Source: Thermoproteota archaeon (GTDB lineage Archaea > Korarchaeota > Korarchaeia > Korarchaeales > Korarchaeaceae). From it: 64,000 nucleotides of DNA. The DNA lies in assembly GCA_027491415.1 (NCBI GenBank), contig JAOZFH010000007.1, positions 1-64,000 of the forward strand, written 5' to 3'. Within the stretch, counting starts at the first letter, position 1. The number at the start of each line of letters is the position of its first letter. Of this stretch, positions 50,283 through 59,220 are shown in pieces. A program made the translations under genes and the position numbers. Under the pieces are notes generated by a model. The model did no database searches. It worked only from the letters and a program-made list of their open reading frames with translations, and was not told the DNA's origin.

Positions 50283-50345
50283 GGGGGCAATTTGAGACAC
50301 CGCGGCCCCCCACCCACCATTTTCGCGCTCTCTGAGCCTCCTCCA

Positions 50346-50555
50346 ATGGAGTCGATCGTTCCCCGGGCAGTCAGGCTGACTGTGCTGGGTCTGACCCTCC
50401 TTTTGATCGCTCTTGTGCTCTCCTTCGCCATGGTAATGGATTGGAAGACCCCGGATTTCCCAAGCGTCATGGTGGCGTTTATGTCGGCTGTGGCGGGGAC
50501 CGTCCTGAGCTACTTGGGCCTGTATGGTCTCTTGGCGAGGCCTAGACGTGTTTAA
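50346..50555 (+). CDS. Small two-helix membrane protein of unknown function
   Basis: About 69 residues from ATG 50346; the frame is open from TTG 50292, ten bases after the importer ATPase stop, which would add 18 proline-rich residues. Two hydrophobic helices (LTVLGLTLLLIALVLSFAMV and VMVAFMSAVAGTVLSYLGLY) with a short polar link are visible. It could be an accessory subunit of the importer, but nothing proves this. Confidence 0.5.
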   Translation: MESIVPRAVRLTVLGLTLLLIALVLSFAMVMDWKTPDFPSVMVAFMSAVAGTVLSYLGLYGLLARPRRV

Positions 50556-50580
50556 GAACACTGGACTCAGCTAAACTCGG

Positions 50581-51372
50581 TCAGAGGGCCTCTTCCTCTC
50601 TCCTCTTGGCCTTCACCATTCTCTCAACCACTTTGGGGGGGAGGGCAACGTCTTCTGCCCTCATGTCCCCCGGCCGGAGGACGACCAACCCGCGCCCATC
50701 CTCGATGGAGATCTCGTACATCCTGAGGTCGTGGGGGGTCTGCCTCATCTTCTCGACCATCACGTACCTGCGCAGAACCCCGCTCCGCACGAACCTCCGA
50801 AAGCGGATGATGCCGTCGGCGACGTGCTCTATCCCCCAGCCAAAGGCCTCTGAAGTCGTTATGGCGTACTGGCTGACGGCTAGGACCGTGAAGTCCCACC
50901 TGGACAGGACCTTCTTCACGTAGTAGCTGTACTTCCTGGCCATAGCCGGCTTGTCGAGCCAGAAGGCGCTCATGCTGTCGATCACCAGCCTCGCCCTCCC
51001 GTAGCCTAGGTACCTCTTGGCCTTCAGGACGATCTCCACCAGGTCCTCCGGGTTGAGGGAGCGGAGGGACCACTGGTCGCTGGCCCTGCCCATGAGGGCG
51101 TCGATCACCACGGCCTTGCCCTCGGCGACGGCGCCCCTGAGATCCATGTTGAACTGCTCGGCCTGGCTCAGTATCGACTCTCTGCTCTCCTCCGTGGTCA
51201 CGTAGACGACCTTGTCTCCCTCCTTAACCCCCTGCCACGAGAAGTGCAGGCAGAAGATGGTCTTTCCAGTCCCGGGCTCTCCCGTCACGGCTACGAGGAA
51301 CCCCCTGGGTATGCCGCTGCCCAGCATGCCGTCAATTCCCGGGACGCCGGTGCTCAGCCTCTCTACGGGCAC
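50581..51372 (-). CDS. KaiC-like single-domain RecA-fold ATPase
   Basis: A 263-residue archaeal KaiC-family ATPase: Walker A GEPGTGKT (residues 31-38), the catalytic glutamates in VTTEESRESI, Walker B RLVIDSMSAFW. One KaiC domain only, and no signalling partner domain. Many archaeal relatives bind ATP and regulate motility or transcription; the role here is open. GTG 51372 lies about 28 bases from a shared TATA-like box, so the message is probably leaderless. Confidence 0.88.
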   Translation of the reverse strand: MPVERLSTGVPGIDGMLGSGIPRGFLVAVTGEPGTGKTIFCLHFSWQGVKEGDKVVYVTTEESRESILSQAEQFNMDLRGAVAEGKAVVIDALMGRASDQWSLRSLNPEDLVEIVLKAKRYLGYGRARLVIDSMSAFWLDKPAMARKYSYYVKKVLSRWDFTVLAVSQYAITTSEAFGWGIEHVADGIIRFRRFVRSGVLRRYVMVEKMRQTPHDLRMYEISIEDGRGLVVLRPGDMRAEDVALPPKVVERMVKAKRREEEAL

Positions 51373-51397
51373 CTTGTAAGGAGGCCCCCTTCGGGCT

Positions 51398-51405
51398 CAT
51401 AAATG
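51398..51405. promoter_or_regulatory. Shared TATA-like box between KaiC-like and FmdE-like genes
   Basis: CATAAATG reads as an AT box in both directions. It stands about 28 bases from the KaiC-like GTG (minus) and about 50 bases before ATG 51451 (plus). Because it overlaps ATG 51403, that upstream in-frame ATG is unlikely to be used. Confidence 0.45.
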
Positions 51406-51450
51406 GCGCGCTTAAGTGGTCCCTCTGCCGATGGGCGAGGTCGACCGAAG

Positions 51451-51885
51451 ATGCGTCGTCTGAGTCTTGAGGAAGCGGGTGTGTTCCACGGGCACCTGGG
51501 GCCCTACCTGACCCTGGGGTACCTTGCGGGGGAGCTGGCCGTCTCTCAGCTCGATCCCCAGTCGGAGTTCGACCTCACGGTCAGGGTCGAGCTCCCCCTG
51601 AGGAGGCCGGAGACCTGCTTCTTGGATGGCGTCCAGTGCTCGTCGCGCTGCACGCTGGGCAAGCTCAGCATCGAGGTTGCCGAGTCCCCCTCCGGCAAGG
51701 GGATTTTCGCCACCTTTATGAACGTCAAGTCGGGCGAGAGGCTAGAGGTCGCCGTGAGAGAGGAGGTCCTAGCGAAGCTCCGGTCGATGGAGGGAAGCCT
51801 GAGCGAAGCGGTAGACTGGGTCCTCTCTCAGCCGGTGGATTCACTCTTCAGGGTGCGCCGCTCGAGGGGCCCGAGCCTGGGCTGA
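51451..51885 (+). CDS. FmdE-like protein (formylmethanofuran dehydrogenase subunit E family)
   Basis: A 144-residue protein of the FmdE/FwdE family. The start carries EEAGVFHGHLGPYLTLGYLAGELA, and LDGVQCSSRCTLGK gives the family's cysteine pair, presumably binding a metal. Members occur in many archaea without methanogenesis and have no agreed role. The zinc-finger tail of some longer members is absent. It overlaps the convergent Nudix gene by 38 bases. Confidence 0.85.
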   Translation: MRRLSLEEAGVFHGHLGPYLTLGYLAGELAVSQLDPQSEFDLTVRVELPLRRPETCFLDGVQCSSRCTLGKLSIEVAESPSGKGIFATFMNVKSGERLEVAVREEVLAKLRSMEGSLSEAVDWVLSQPVDSLFRVRRSRGPSLG

Positions 51886-52423
51886 CTTCCCCCAATTGAA
51901 TCGCCTGCCAAGCCAAGAGGATTCCGAGCGCAGTCTTCAGGTCGCGAATGAGCCCCGTTCGGACCATGCGGACGGCCTCTCGAAGCGGCATTCTCACGAC
52001 CTCCAAGAACTCGTCCTCCTCTAAGTCGCGTTCAACGTGCTCCAGGTCCAGCCCCAGGAAAATCGCCAACCTCTCGCTCCCGTATCCAGGGGTGGGGTAC
52101 CCTTCGAAGAGCCTGACCAACCTCCCCGCCCGCAGGCCCGCCTCCTCCACCAGCTCCCTGGACGCGCACTCCTCTAGGGTCTCCCCCTCCTCCCTGGTAC
52201 CCGCGGGGATCTCCAGGAGGTCCTCGCCCACCGCGTACCTCCACTGCCTCACGAGATATACGGCCCCCGCCTCCACCGGGACGACGGCCGCGGCTCCCGG
52301 GTGTTCGACGAGCGGCCTCTCCCTCTCTCCAGACCTCGTCCGGATTCGGATCGCCCTGACTCTTATCGGCCAGAGGACGAACTCGCCCCCAGGGCGCACC
52401 TCACCGCCTCTCTCCCCATCCAT
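51848..52423 (-). CDS. Nudix hydrolase, ADP-ribose pyrophosphatase type
   Basis: A 191-residue Nudix protein with a full box (G-x5-E-x7-RELVEEAGL: GTREEGETLEECASRELVEE) and the ADP-ribose-type surroundings VYLVRQWRYAVGEDLLEIPAG before it and EGYPTPGYGSERLAIFL after it. It probably splits ADP-ribose to AMP and ribose 5-phosphate. ATG 52423 overlaps the end of the phosphohexomutase gene by 23 bases, so the two are cotranscribed. Confidence 0.88.
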   Translation of the reverse strand: MDGERGGEVRPGGEFVLWPIRVRAIRIRTRSGERERPLVEHPGAAAVVPVEAGAVYLVRQWRYAVGEDLLEIPAGTREEGETLEECASRELVEEAGLRAGRLVRLFEGYPTPGYGSERLAIFLGLDLEHVERDLEEDEFLEVVRMPLREAVRMVRTGLIRDLKTALGILLAWQAIQLGEVSPGSGPSSGAP

Positions 52424-53783
52424 TGAGCCTCACCCCCCGTAACGCCCTCAGGACCTCGTTAACGAGCTTCTCCGCCTCCCCTCTCAACTTGGACTCGGCG
52501 GTCACGCGTATCAGGGGTTGCGTGTTCGACGCACGTATCAGCACCCACGATTCGCCGAACCAGGCCTTCACCCCGTCCAGCCGATCGACCCTGTCTGCCG
52601 CCCCGGCAATCTTCTCGGCGACGGCCTCCACCACGGTCCTCTTCAGCTCGTCTGGACACTCGACCGAGGCCGAGGTCATGTGGTACCTGGGGAGAGAATC
52701 GACCAGGGCGGATAAGGGGCCCAGGCGATCGACGACCTCGACCATCTTCAGCGCAGCGAACGTGGCGTCGTCTGTCCCGCCGAGTTCGATGAAGTACAGG
52801 TGCCCGCTCCGCTCCCCACCCAGGACCGCGCCAACCTCCAGCATCTTCTCCTTGACGAACGCGCTGCCCACCCTCACCTCAACGGGTACCCCGCCGAGCC
52901 CCTTCACGACATCCCTCACGACCGACGAGGAGGAGACGTCGAAGACGACGGCCCCCCCCGGGTGATCCTCCAGGTACATCATGCTCAGGATCGCGAGGGC
53001 TTGGTCTCCCGTCAGCACCCTACCGCGATCGTCAACGTAGGCGGACCTGTCGCCGTCTCCGTCGAACGCCACGCCCAGATCGTACCCTCCCCTCCGAACC
53101 TCACCCCTCAGCTCACCCAAGTGCTCGGGTAGGGGCTCCGGTGGGTGGGATGGGAACCTCCCATCTATCTCTCCATTCAGAACCCTCACCTCGCATCCAA
53201 TTTGACTCAAAGCCTGTGGGGCGGTGAGAGCGGCCACCCCGCTCGACGTATCCACCGCGACTCTGTGCGAGCCGCCGACGGACGCCAGGTCGGAGATCTC
53301 CGTGACGTATTCATCCAGGATCTCGAGCCCTCTTCTGGTGCCCCTCTCCCCGGACACGAGCATACTGAGATCGGAAAGAGCCAGCTCCTCGACTACCTCC
53401 AGTCCGAACCCGCGAGCGAGCGGCTTAGCATCTTCTTTGACAAGCTTGAAGCCGTTCCACTCGGGGGGGTTGTGACTGGCTGTCACCATCGCTCCCCCTC
53501 TGGCCCCGAGTCTCCTGACGGCCCAGTAGAACGCGGGCGTGGGCACCATCCCGATGTCCAGCACGGAGCACCCGCGATCCAAGAGGCCCTCAATCACTCC
53601 GGAGGCCAATTGCGGGGAGGACAGCCGGCCGTCCCTGCCGACCACCACGTCGCCGCACCTGAGGTACTCTCCCAGAGCGAGTCCAACCCTGTACGCCCCC
53701 CCCGCATCTAGGTCTCTACCGTAGACCCCCCTGATGTCGTACTCACGGAAACAGGTGCGCGACAGCAGGCCGTCACTTCCCAT
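52401..53783 (-). CDS. Phosphohexomutase (phosphomannomutase/phosphoglucosamine mutase family)
   Basis: A 460-residue enzyme moving phosphate between C1 and C6 of a hexose. The phosphoserine is S103 in TASHNPPEWNGFK, the magnesium loop is DGDGDRSAYVD, the sugar loop is GERSGHLYF, and the phosphate-binding end is RASNTQPLIRV. It would supply activated sugars for glycans or cell-surface polymers. ATG 53783 overlaps the end of the cis-prenyltransferase gene by 11 bases, linking sugar activation to polyprenyl carrier synthesis. Confidence 0.9.
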   Translation of the reverse strand: MGSDGLLSRTCFREYDIRGVYGRDLDAGGAYRVGLALGEYLRCGDVVVGRDGRLSSPQLASGVIEGLLDRGCSVLDIGMVPTPAFYWAVRRLGARGGAMVTASHNPPEWNGFKLVKEDAKPLARGFGLEVVEELALSDLSMLVSGERGTRRGLEILDEYVTEISDLASVGGSHRVAVDTSSGVAALTAPQALSQIGCEVRVLNGEIDGRFPSHPPEPLPEHLGELRGEVRRGGYDLGVAFDGDGDRSAYVDDRGRVLTGDQALAILSMMYLEDHPGGAVVFDVSSSSVVRDVVKGLGGVPVEVRVGSAFVKEKMLEVGAVLGGERSGHLYFIELGGTDDATFAALKMVEVVDRLGPLSALVDSLPRYHMTSASVECPDELKRTVVEAVAEKIAGAADRVDRLDGVKAWFGESWVLIRASNTQPLIRVTAESKLRGEAEKLVNEVLRALRGVRLNGWGERR

Positions 53784-54558
53784 AGCGCCTCTGCCTCCTC
53801 TGAAAGTCTCTGATGGCCCTGAGGAAGTCCACCTTCCTTAGAGCTGGCAGATAGGCCTCCATGAAGTAGAACTCGGAGTAGGCGGAGTGCCACAGGAGAA
53901 AGTTGCTTATGCGCTCCTCCCCCGAGGTCCTTATGATCAGGTCCGGATCGGGAACGTCCGGAAGGTAGAGGAACTTCTTGAACGTCCCCTCGTCTATCTC
54001 ATCGGGGCTGAGCTCCCCAGCTTTTACCTTCCTGGCGATTTCCCTCACCGCGTCGATTATCTCAGCCCTCCCTCCGTAGGCGAGCGCCACGTTGACCGTC
54101 CGCTCCCCAAAGTCCCTCGTGGCTGACTCCAGCCGTCGGGTCGCTTCCTTGAGGTCCTCTGGGAGGAGATCGAGCCTGCCAATGAACCTAACCCTGACCC
54201 CCCTCCTCCTGAGGTCGTCGAGCTCGCTCCTGAGCCGGTCAATCTCCTCTCGGATGACTGACAGAACGGCTCTGACCTGTTCCGGAGGTCTCGAGAAGTT
54301 TTCAGTCGAGAAGGCGAAAAGGGTAACGTGCTTGACGCCGATCTCGTCGCACCACTCAAGTATCTCCCTGACCTTCGCGGCCCCGAGCCTGTAGCCCTCA
54401 GCGATGTCGAGCCCCATCGATCTGGCGAACCTCCTGTTTCCGTCGAGGATTATCCCGATGTGCTCAGGAATCGCGCCCTCACGGACTTTGCGGGACAGGT
54501 ACCTCTCGTATACGGGGATCTGTATCCTTCCCAGAAGGGAGTAGACGAGGTCCCCCAG
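53773..54558 (-). CDS. uppS: cis-Prenyltransferase (undecaprenyl/polyprenyl diphosphate synthase)
   Basis: The enzyme that builds the long cis-polyprenyl carrier for glycosylation. The catalytic start IGIILDGNRRFARSMG, the FAFSTENFSRP segment and the RTSGEERISNFLLWHSAYSEFYF end are all clear. The first ATG (54417) lies after the essential DGNRR, so it cannot be the start. The frame is open back to a stop at 54601-54603 yet contains no ATG, GTG or TTG. I placed the start at CTG 54558, giving 261 residues with a normal N-terminal helix (GDLVYSLLGRIQIPVYERYL). An ATC start further upstream is an alternative. Confidence 0.85.
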   Translation of the reverse strand: MGDLVYSLLGRIQIPVYERYLSRKVREGAIPEHIGIILDGNRRFARSMGLDIAEGYRLGAAKVREILEWCDEIGVKHVTLFAFSTENFSRPPEQVRAVLSVIREEIDRLRSELDDLRRRGVRVRFIGRLDLLPEDLKEATRRLESATRDFGERTVNVALAYGGRAEIIDAVREIARKVKAGELSPDEIDEGTFKKFLYLPDVPDPDLIIRTSGEERISNFLLWHSAYSEFYFMEAYLPALRKVDFLRAIRDFQRRQRRYGK

Positions 54559-54615
54559 CCTGACCGTGAGAGACCTTCCTCGGATCTCGGCGATGGGACC
54601 TCACCCCAGGCGCTA

Positions 54616-55545
54616 TCAGAGCTTGGTTAGCGCGACCTCCAGCTGCTCCCTCGGGATCTCGAACTCGACCACAACGACGCCGTCGCCGGAGTAGGATTCT
54701 GTGGGAGAGAGGCTCACGCCCTGCAGGGAGGAGAGGTTGGATACGGCGCGCTCGAGGACCTCTGGGCTCAGCTCACCCGTCCCCCCCGTCGCCGCAGCGG
54801 CCCGCAGCCTCACACCCCCCTCCTCGTCTATGCCGAGCGTGAGGACAACCCTCCTGGCCTGGACGCCTATGAGGTCTCCGCCGCCCGCCCTGAGCTTCAG
54901 TTGTCTGAGGCCGGAAGACGTGATTGCGAAGGCCTTCCTCATCCCCTCGTCGTCAAACAGCTTCTCACCCTCGGACAGCGTCAGGAGCTGCTCCAGGGCG
55001 GCCTTGGCCTCTTTGGGGGAGCCCCACACCAGGACCATCAGGTCATCTCTGAAGGCCGCCAGGGAGGCGTAGTCCCTGTCCCTCTTTCCATCCGGCATTC
55101 GGCCTACGGCGAAGAAGACGGTGAAGCCCGAGTGCCTGTATCTCAGAGTCCCACTCACGGCCATCGCCTTGTAGAGCCGCCTCGCACTCTCGTTCTTCAG
55201 TAGGTAAATCGTGGCTCTGGTGGGGACGGGAGAGTCGCAATCGGCCAGGCAGCCGCCCGGCGGGAGGACAAGCACCTCCACATCTTTTGGTGCGAAGGTC
55301 GCCCCCCTTACACCGAGAAGCTGTATGCTCGGCCCGGTGAGGTGCTTCTCCAGCTCGGGATCCCCCGACCAACGCCCAAGGAAGAGGGCGGTCACCTGAT
55401 CCCAGCCCGTGGGCACCACATCCATCCATGGCTCGTGTTGGAACGTATACTCTCGCAGGGGGTTGTTACGAAGTCGCGGGTAAAGGAGCGCCACTGAGGC
55501 TACAGCTACTGCAACCAGCGCCAGGGCCGCGACTCTCCTCATCAT
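54616..55545 (-). CDS. Exported or membrane-anchored protein of unknown function
   Basis: A 309-residue protein with an N-terminal hydrophobic segment (about residues 5-21) and a soluble outer part with a CLADC pair. No known motif is seen. ATG 55545 lies about 29 bases from TTAAATAA (55570-55577), so it is probably leaderless. It leads the operon with the cis-prenyltransferase, phosphohexomutase and Nudix genes, so a role at the cell surface is possible. Confidence 0.6.
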   Translation of the reverse strand: MMRRVAALALVAVAVASVALLYPRLRNNPLREYTFQHEPWMDVVPTGWDQVTALFLGRWSGDPELEKHLTGPSIQLLGVRGATFAPKDVEVLVLPPGGCLADCDSPVPTRATIYLLKNESARRLYKAMAVSGTLRYRHSGFTVFFAVGRMPDGKRDRDYASLAAFRDDLMVLVWGSPKEAKAALEQLLTLSEGEKLFDDEGMRKAFAITSSGLRQLKLRAGGGDLIGVQARRVVLTLGIDEEGGVRLRAAAATGGTGELSPEVLERAVSNLSSLQGVSLSPTESYSGDGVVVVEFEIPREQLEVALTKL

Positions 55546-55569
55546 GCTCGAGCGAGAACCGTCTTGGGA

Positions 55570-55640
55570 TTATTTAAGGAAGATTTTGCGTTCTCCGTGC
55601 GGCGCTTCCGCCGCATCTACACCCTTACAAAGTATTTATC
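55570..55640. promoter_or_regulatory. Back-to-back promoters of the surface operon and the P-type ATPase
   Basis: Minus strand: TTAAATAA (55570-55577), about 29 bases from ATG 55545. Plus strand: TATTTATC (55633-55640), about 30 bases from ATG 55668. Both distances leave almost no leader. Confidence 0.5.
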
Positions 55641-55667
55641 CCGCATGGGGGTGGTCCCGCGACGGAG

Positions 55668-58325
55668 ATGGGACGCCCCTGGCACGCGATGACCGTCGAA
55701 GAGATCCTAAACGAGTTAAAGACGTCTCTCAATGGTCTATCCTCCCGAGAGGCGTCTGTTAGGCTTCGAGAATTCGGCCCTAACGAGCTTGAAGAGACCA
55801 AGAAGAGGGGAGTGTCGGAGATATTCGTCGACCAATTCAAGAGCGTCCTAGTGGCGCTCCTGATCTTCGCCGCCCTCTTCAGCGTCCTAATCAGGGAGTA
55901 CGTGGACGCCGCTGCGATAGGAGCAATCTTGGTTGTGAACTCTATCCTGGGGACGGTTCAGGAGTACAGGGCAGAGCAGGCCCTCGAGGCCCTGAAACGG
56001 CTCGCCGCCCCGAGGGCAACCGTGATCAGGGACGGCGTGCAGGTGAAGATCGCCTCTCCCGAGGTCGTGCCCGGGGACATAATCGTCCTCCAGGCGGGCG
56101 ACAGGGTCCCGGCAGACGCCAGACTCATCGAGAGCGCGCACCTGAAGGTGGACGAGTCGGTTCTCACCGGAGAGTCGGTTCCCGTCGAGAAGTTCGCGGA
56201 CCTGGTGCTGGACGAGGACACCCCCCTGCCGGAGCGGAGGAACATGGTCTACTCCTCAACTGTCGTGGCCTACGGGCGCGGCAAGGCCGTGGTGGTCGAG
56301 ACGGGAATGAACACGGAGATAGGCAGGATCGCGGCCATGGTGCAGCTGGAGGAGAAGGAGGAAACGCCCCTGCAGAGGAGGCTGGACAGCTTCGGAAAGA
56401 AGCTGGGGGGCTTCATACTCCTCCTGACCGCCCTCGTGACCGTCGAGGGAATCTACGAGCTTGGAGGGCTCGAGAGCCTGTCCGTCCTCGAGGAGGTCGT
56501 GCTGACCGGAATAAGCTTGGCAGTCTCCGCCGTTCCGGAGGGGCTTCCGGCCGTCGTCACGGTGGCCCTCGCCATAGGCGTTCAGAGGATGGCCTCGAGG
56601 AATGCCATTGTCAGGAGGCTGGCCGCCGTCGAGACCTTGGGGAGCGCCACGGTCATCGCCACCGACAAGACCGGCACGATAACCATGAACGAGATGACCG
56701 TCCGGCAGGTCTGGGTGTCGGGGAGGCTGCTGGACGTTGGCTCTCTAGAGCTCTCTTTGGCCCCTGAGATAAGCTTACACTCCCCGGTCGACGCCCTAGT
56801 AAAGGGGTCAGTCCTCTGCAACGACTCAGACGTTGAGGAGCGCGGTGGGAAGTTGGTGAGGGTTGGGGACCCGACGGAGCTGGCTCTTCTCTCAATGGCC
56901 CGGAACCTGAGAGTAGACCACAGGGAACTCAGAAGGCTCTATCCCCGCGTGGCTGAGGTTCCGTTTGACTCGTCGAGGAAGAGGATGACGACCTTCCACT
57001 CCATGGGAGGGGAGATGCTCGCCTTCACGAAGGGCGCGCCGGAGGTCGTACTCTCGCTCTGCGACAGAGTGCTCTGGGATGGGGGCGAGCTCAGGGAGCT
57101 TGACGAAGAGCTGCGGGCGAAGATAAATGGGGTCACGAGGGACATGGCGGCCAGGGCCTTGAGGGTCCTCGCGGTCGCTTACAGGAGGATCCCCGAGGGG
57201 GAGGAGCTGGGGGCCCACCAGGAGTCAGGCATGGTGCTGGTTGGCCTGGTGGGCATGATGGACCCTCCGAGGCCGGAGGTTCCAGACGCGGTGCGGAAGG
57301 CTAAGAGGGCTGGGATCAGGATCGTGATGGTCACGGGAGACCACGCGCTCACGGCCGCCGCCGTGGCGAAGGAGGTGGGAATCGACGACTCCGGCAGGGT
57401 CGTAACCGGGTGGGAGCTCGACTCAATGAGCGACGAGGAGCTCCAGGAGGTCGTCAGAGAGGTATCCGTGTTCGCCAGGGTGAGCCCCGAGCACAAGCTC
57501 CGGATACTGAAGGCCCTGAAGGCCGGCGGAGACATCGTGGCCATGACCGGAGACGGCGTGAATGACGCCCCCGCCGTCAAGAAGGCTGACATAGGCATAG
57601 CCATGGGCGTCAGGGGATCTGACGTGACTAGAGAGGCCTCGGACATGGTCCTGACGGACGACAACTTCGCAACAATCGTAAACGCCATAGAGGAGGGACG
57701 TCGAATCTACGAGAATATTCGGAAGTTCGTCAGGCTCCTCCTGTCCGCGAACTGGGACGAGATAATGGTGGTCTCCGCCGCGGCATTTCTGGATCTCCCC
57801 CTGCCCTTCCTCCCGCTCCAGATCCTGTGGCTCAACCTGCTGACGGACGGTTTGCCCGCCATGGCGCTCGGCCTTGACCCGCCAGACGAGGACGTTATGG
57901 AGAGGCCCCCAAGGGACCCGAATGAGGAGATATATCACGGCATGCTGTGGTACATCGTAGTGGCCGCCTTGGTCGCGGCCGCCGCTTCCCTCGTGCCATT
58001 CTGGCTCGAGCTGAAGGTGACCGGAGATGTTGCGCGTGCGAGGACGCTCGCCTTCACCATAGCCGTCGTCTTTGAGCTGTTCTTGTCCTTGAACTGCAGG
58101 TCTCCCAGGAAGTACGTCTACACATCTTGGTCCGCCATCACCGCCAACAAGGCCCTGTTGCTGGCGGTCGCATCCTCCTTCGCGCTTCAACTGGCCGCGA
58201 TATACCTCCCCCCACTTCAGCTCGTGTTCAAGACCGCTCCGCTCAACTTCAGGGACTGGGTACTGGTGCTGATCGGCGCGTCGGGCGGGATAATCTTGTA
58301 CCCTGGGCTGCTGGAGAGGGAGTGA
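55668..58325 (+). CDS. P-type ATPase, calcium-pump type (P2A-like)
   Basis: An 885-residue cation pump. In order: N-terminal cation ATPase domain (LKTSLNGLSSREA), helices 1-2, actuator loop TGES (167-170), helix 4 with PEGLP (290-294), phosphorylated D333 in DKTGT, nucleotide domain with KGAPE, hinge GDGVNDAP, and helices 5-10. Ion-site marks agree with SERCA-like calcium pumps: E291 in PEGLP, SANWDE in helix 5, and NLLTDGLPA in helix 6. It probably expels Ca2+ (or Mn2+). The short distance from the TATA-like box suggests a leaderless message. Confidence 0.9.
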   Translation: MGRPWHAMTVEEILNELKTSLNGLSSREASVRLREFGPNELEETKKRGVSEIFVDQFKSVLVALLIFAALFSVLIREYVDAAAIGAILVVNSILGTVQEYRAEQALEALKRLAAPRATVIRDGVQVKIASPEVVPGDIIVLQAGDRVPADARLIESAHLKVDESVLTGESVPVEKFADLVLDEDTPLPERRNMVYSSTVVAYGRGKAVVVETGMNTEIGRIAAMVQLEEKEETPLQRRLDSFGKKLGGFILLLTALVTVEGIYELGGLESLSVLEEVVLTGISLAVSAVPEGLPAVVTVALAIGVQRMASRNAIVRRLAAVETLGSATVIATDKTGTITMNEMTVRQVWVSGRLLDVGSLELSLAPEISLHSPVDALVKGSVLCNDSDVEERGGKLVRVGDPTELALLSMARNLRVDHRELRRLYPRVAEVPFDSSRKRMTTFHSMGGEMLAFTKGAPEVVLSLCDRVLWDGGELRELDEELRAKINGVTRDMAARALRVLAVAYRRIPEGEELGAHQESGMVLVGLVGMMDPPRPEVPDAVRKAKRAGIRIVMVTGDHALTAAAVAKEVGIDDSGRVVTGWELDSMSDEELQEVVREVSVFARVSPEHKLRILKALKAGGDIVAMTGDGVNDAPAVKKADIGIAMGVRGSDVTREASDMVLTDDNFATIVNAIEEGRRIYENIRKFVRLLLSANWDEIMVVSAAAFLDLPLPFLPLQILWLNLLTDGLPAMALGLDPPDEDVMERPPRDPNEEIYHGMLWYIVVAALVAAAASLVPFWLELKVTGDVARARTLAFTIAVVFELFLSLNCRSPRKYVYTSWSAITANKALLLAVASSFALQLAAIYLPPLQLVFKTAPLNFRDWVLVLIGASGGIILYPGLLERE

Positions 58326-58332
58326 GGGTTCG

Positions 58333-59220
58333 GTGACCAGGGAGTACGACTACCTCGCGGTTGGCCACCTCACGCTGGACGAGCTAGGGCGTGGAAGGTT
58401 GAGGATTGGCGGGGCAGCGGCGTACGGCTCCGTCTTCGCTGCCGGCTTGGGTCTGTCCGCCGGGGTGGTGTCCGTTGTCGGAGAGGACTTCCCGCGCGAT
58501 AAGTTGGACTGGCTTAGACGACAGGGAGTGGATCTCTCTGGCGTCAGGGTTGGAGAGGGCCCCAGTACAAGATTCAGGATCGTTCTCGGGCCCAATAGAG
58601 TGGTTTCCTCCCTCTCTTCAAGGGCACGGCCACTACAAGTTGCCGACGTGGCGTCGTTTCGTGGGAAGGTCACCCATCTGGGCTCAGTGGCCGGTGAAAT
58701 CTCGAAGCAGGTGGCGCTCCAGTGCGCGTCGTCGTGTGAAGTGCTTGTGATCGACCTCCAAGGATTCCTGAGAAGGTTTGATCCTTCGGGTCACGTGTCT
58801 CTTGCCCCCGAGGGGATCAGCTCCCTGGAGGGGATTCAGGCGGTTGTACACGCCAACGAGTTAGAGGCAAAAGAGGCCACCGGTTTGACTGATCCGCTAC
58901 TGGCGGCCCAGGCTCTCTCTAGAAGGTTTGGGGTGGCTGCCGTCACGCTAGGCGGGAGGGGCGCTGTCGTGTCGGGTCCAGACGGTACCCTCGTCGCCAG
59001 GCCTCCGGCAGTTAACGCCGAGGATGACGTCGGCGCCGGAGATGTCTTCTCTGCCGCGCTAGGAGCGGCCCTGATTAACAGTGAGCGAATCGATGGTGCG
59101 GCAAGATTTGCCGTCGCCGCAGCCGCCGCGTCAACGAAATTCGCAGGCCCGGAGCCAATCCCGTCGGATCTCATAAGGAGGCTCGAGAGGGGGGTTCGAA
59201 TAACCTACCTCAGCCGCTAG
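58333..59220 (+). CDS. PfkB-family carbohydrate/nucleoside kinase
   Basis: A 295-residue ribokinase-like kinase. It starts near DYLAVGHLTLDELGRGRLRIGGAA (substrate lid with GG), and has ANELEAKEATG and the catalytic DDVGAGDVFSAA with its base aspartate. The second PfkB signature is well kept. GTG 58333 lies seven bases after the pump gene. Sugar or nucleoside substrate unknown. Its stop overlaps the convergent methyltransferase gene by four bases. Confidence 0.87.
   Translation: MTREYDYLAVGHLTLDELGRGRLRIGGAAAYGSVFAAGLGLSAGVVSVVGEDFPRDKLDWLRRQGVDLSGVRVGEGPSTRFRIVLGPNRVVSSLSSRARPLQVADVASFRGKVTHLGSVAGEISKQVALQCASSCEVLVIDLQGFLRRFDPSGHVSLAPEGISSLEGIQAVVHANELEAKEATGLTDPLLAAQALSRRFGVAAVTLGGRGAVVSGPDGTLVARPPAVNAEDDVGAGDVFSAALGAALINSERIDGAARFAVAAAAASTKFAGPEPIPSDLIRRLERGVRITYLSR

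Noticed and set aside
59185-59210. GGTTCGAAT resembling a tRNA T-loop
   Set aside because: It lies inside the PfkB coding region, and no acceptor or anticodon stems can be drawn around it.
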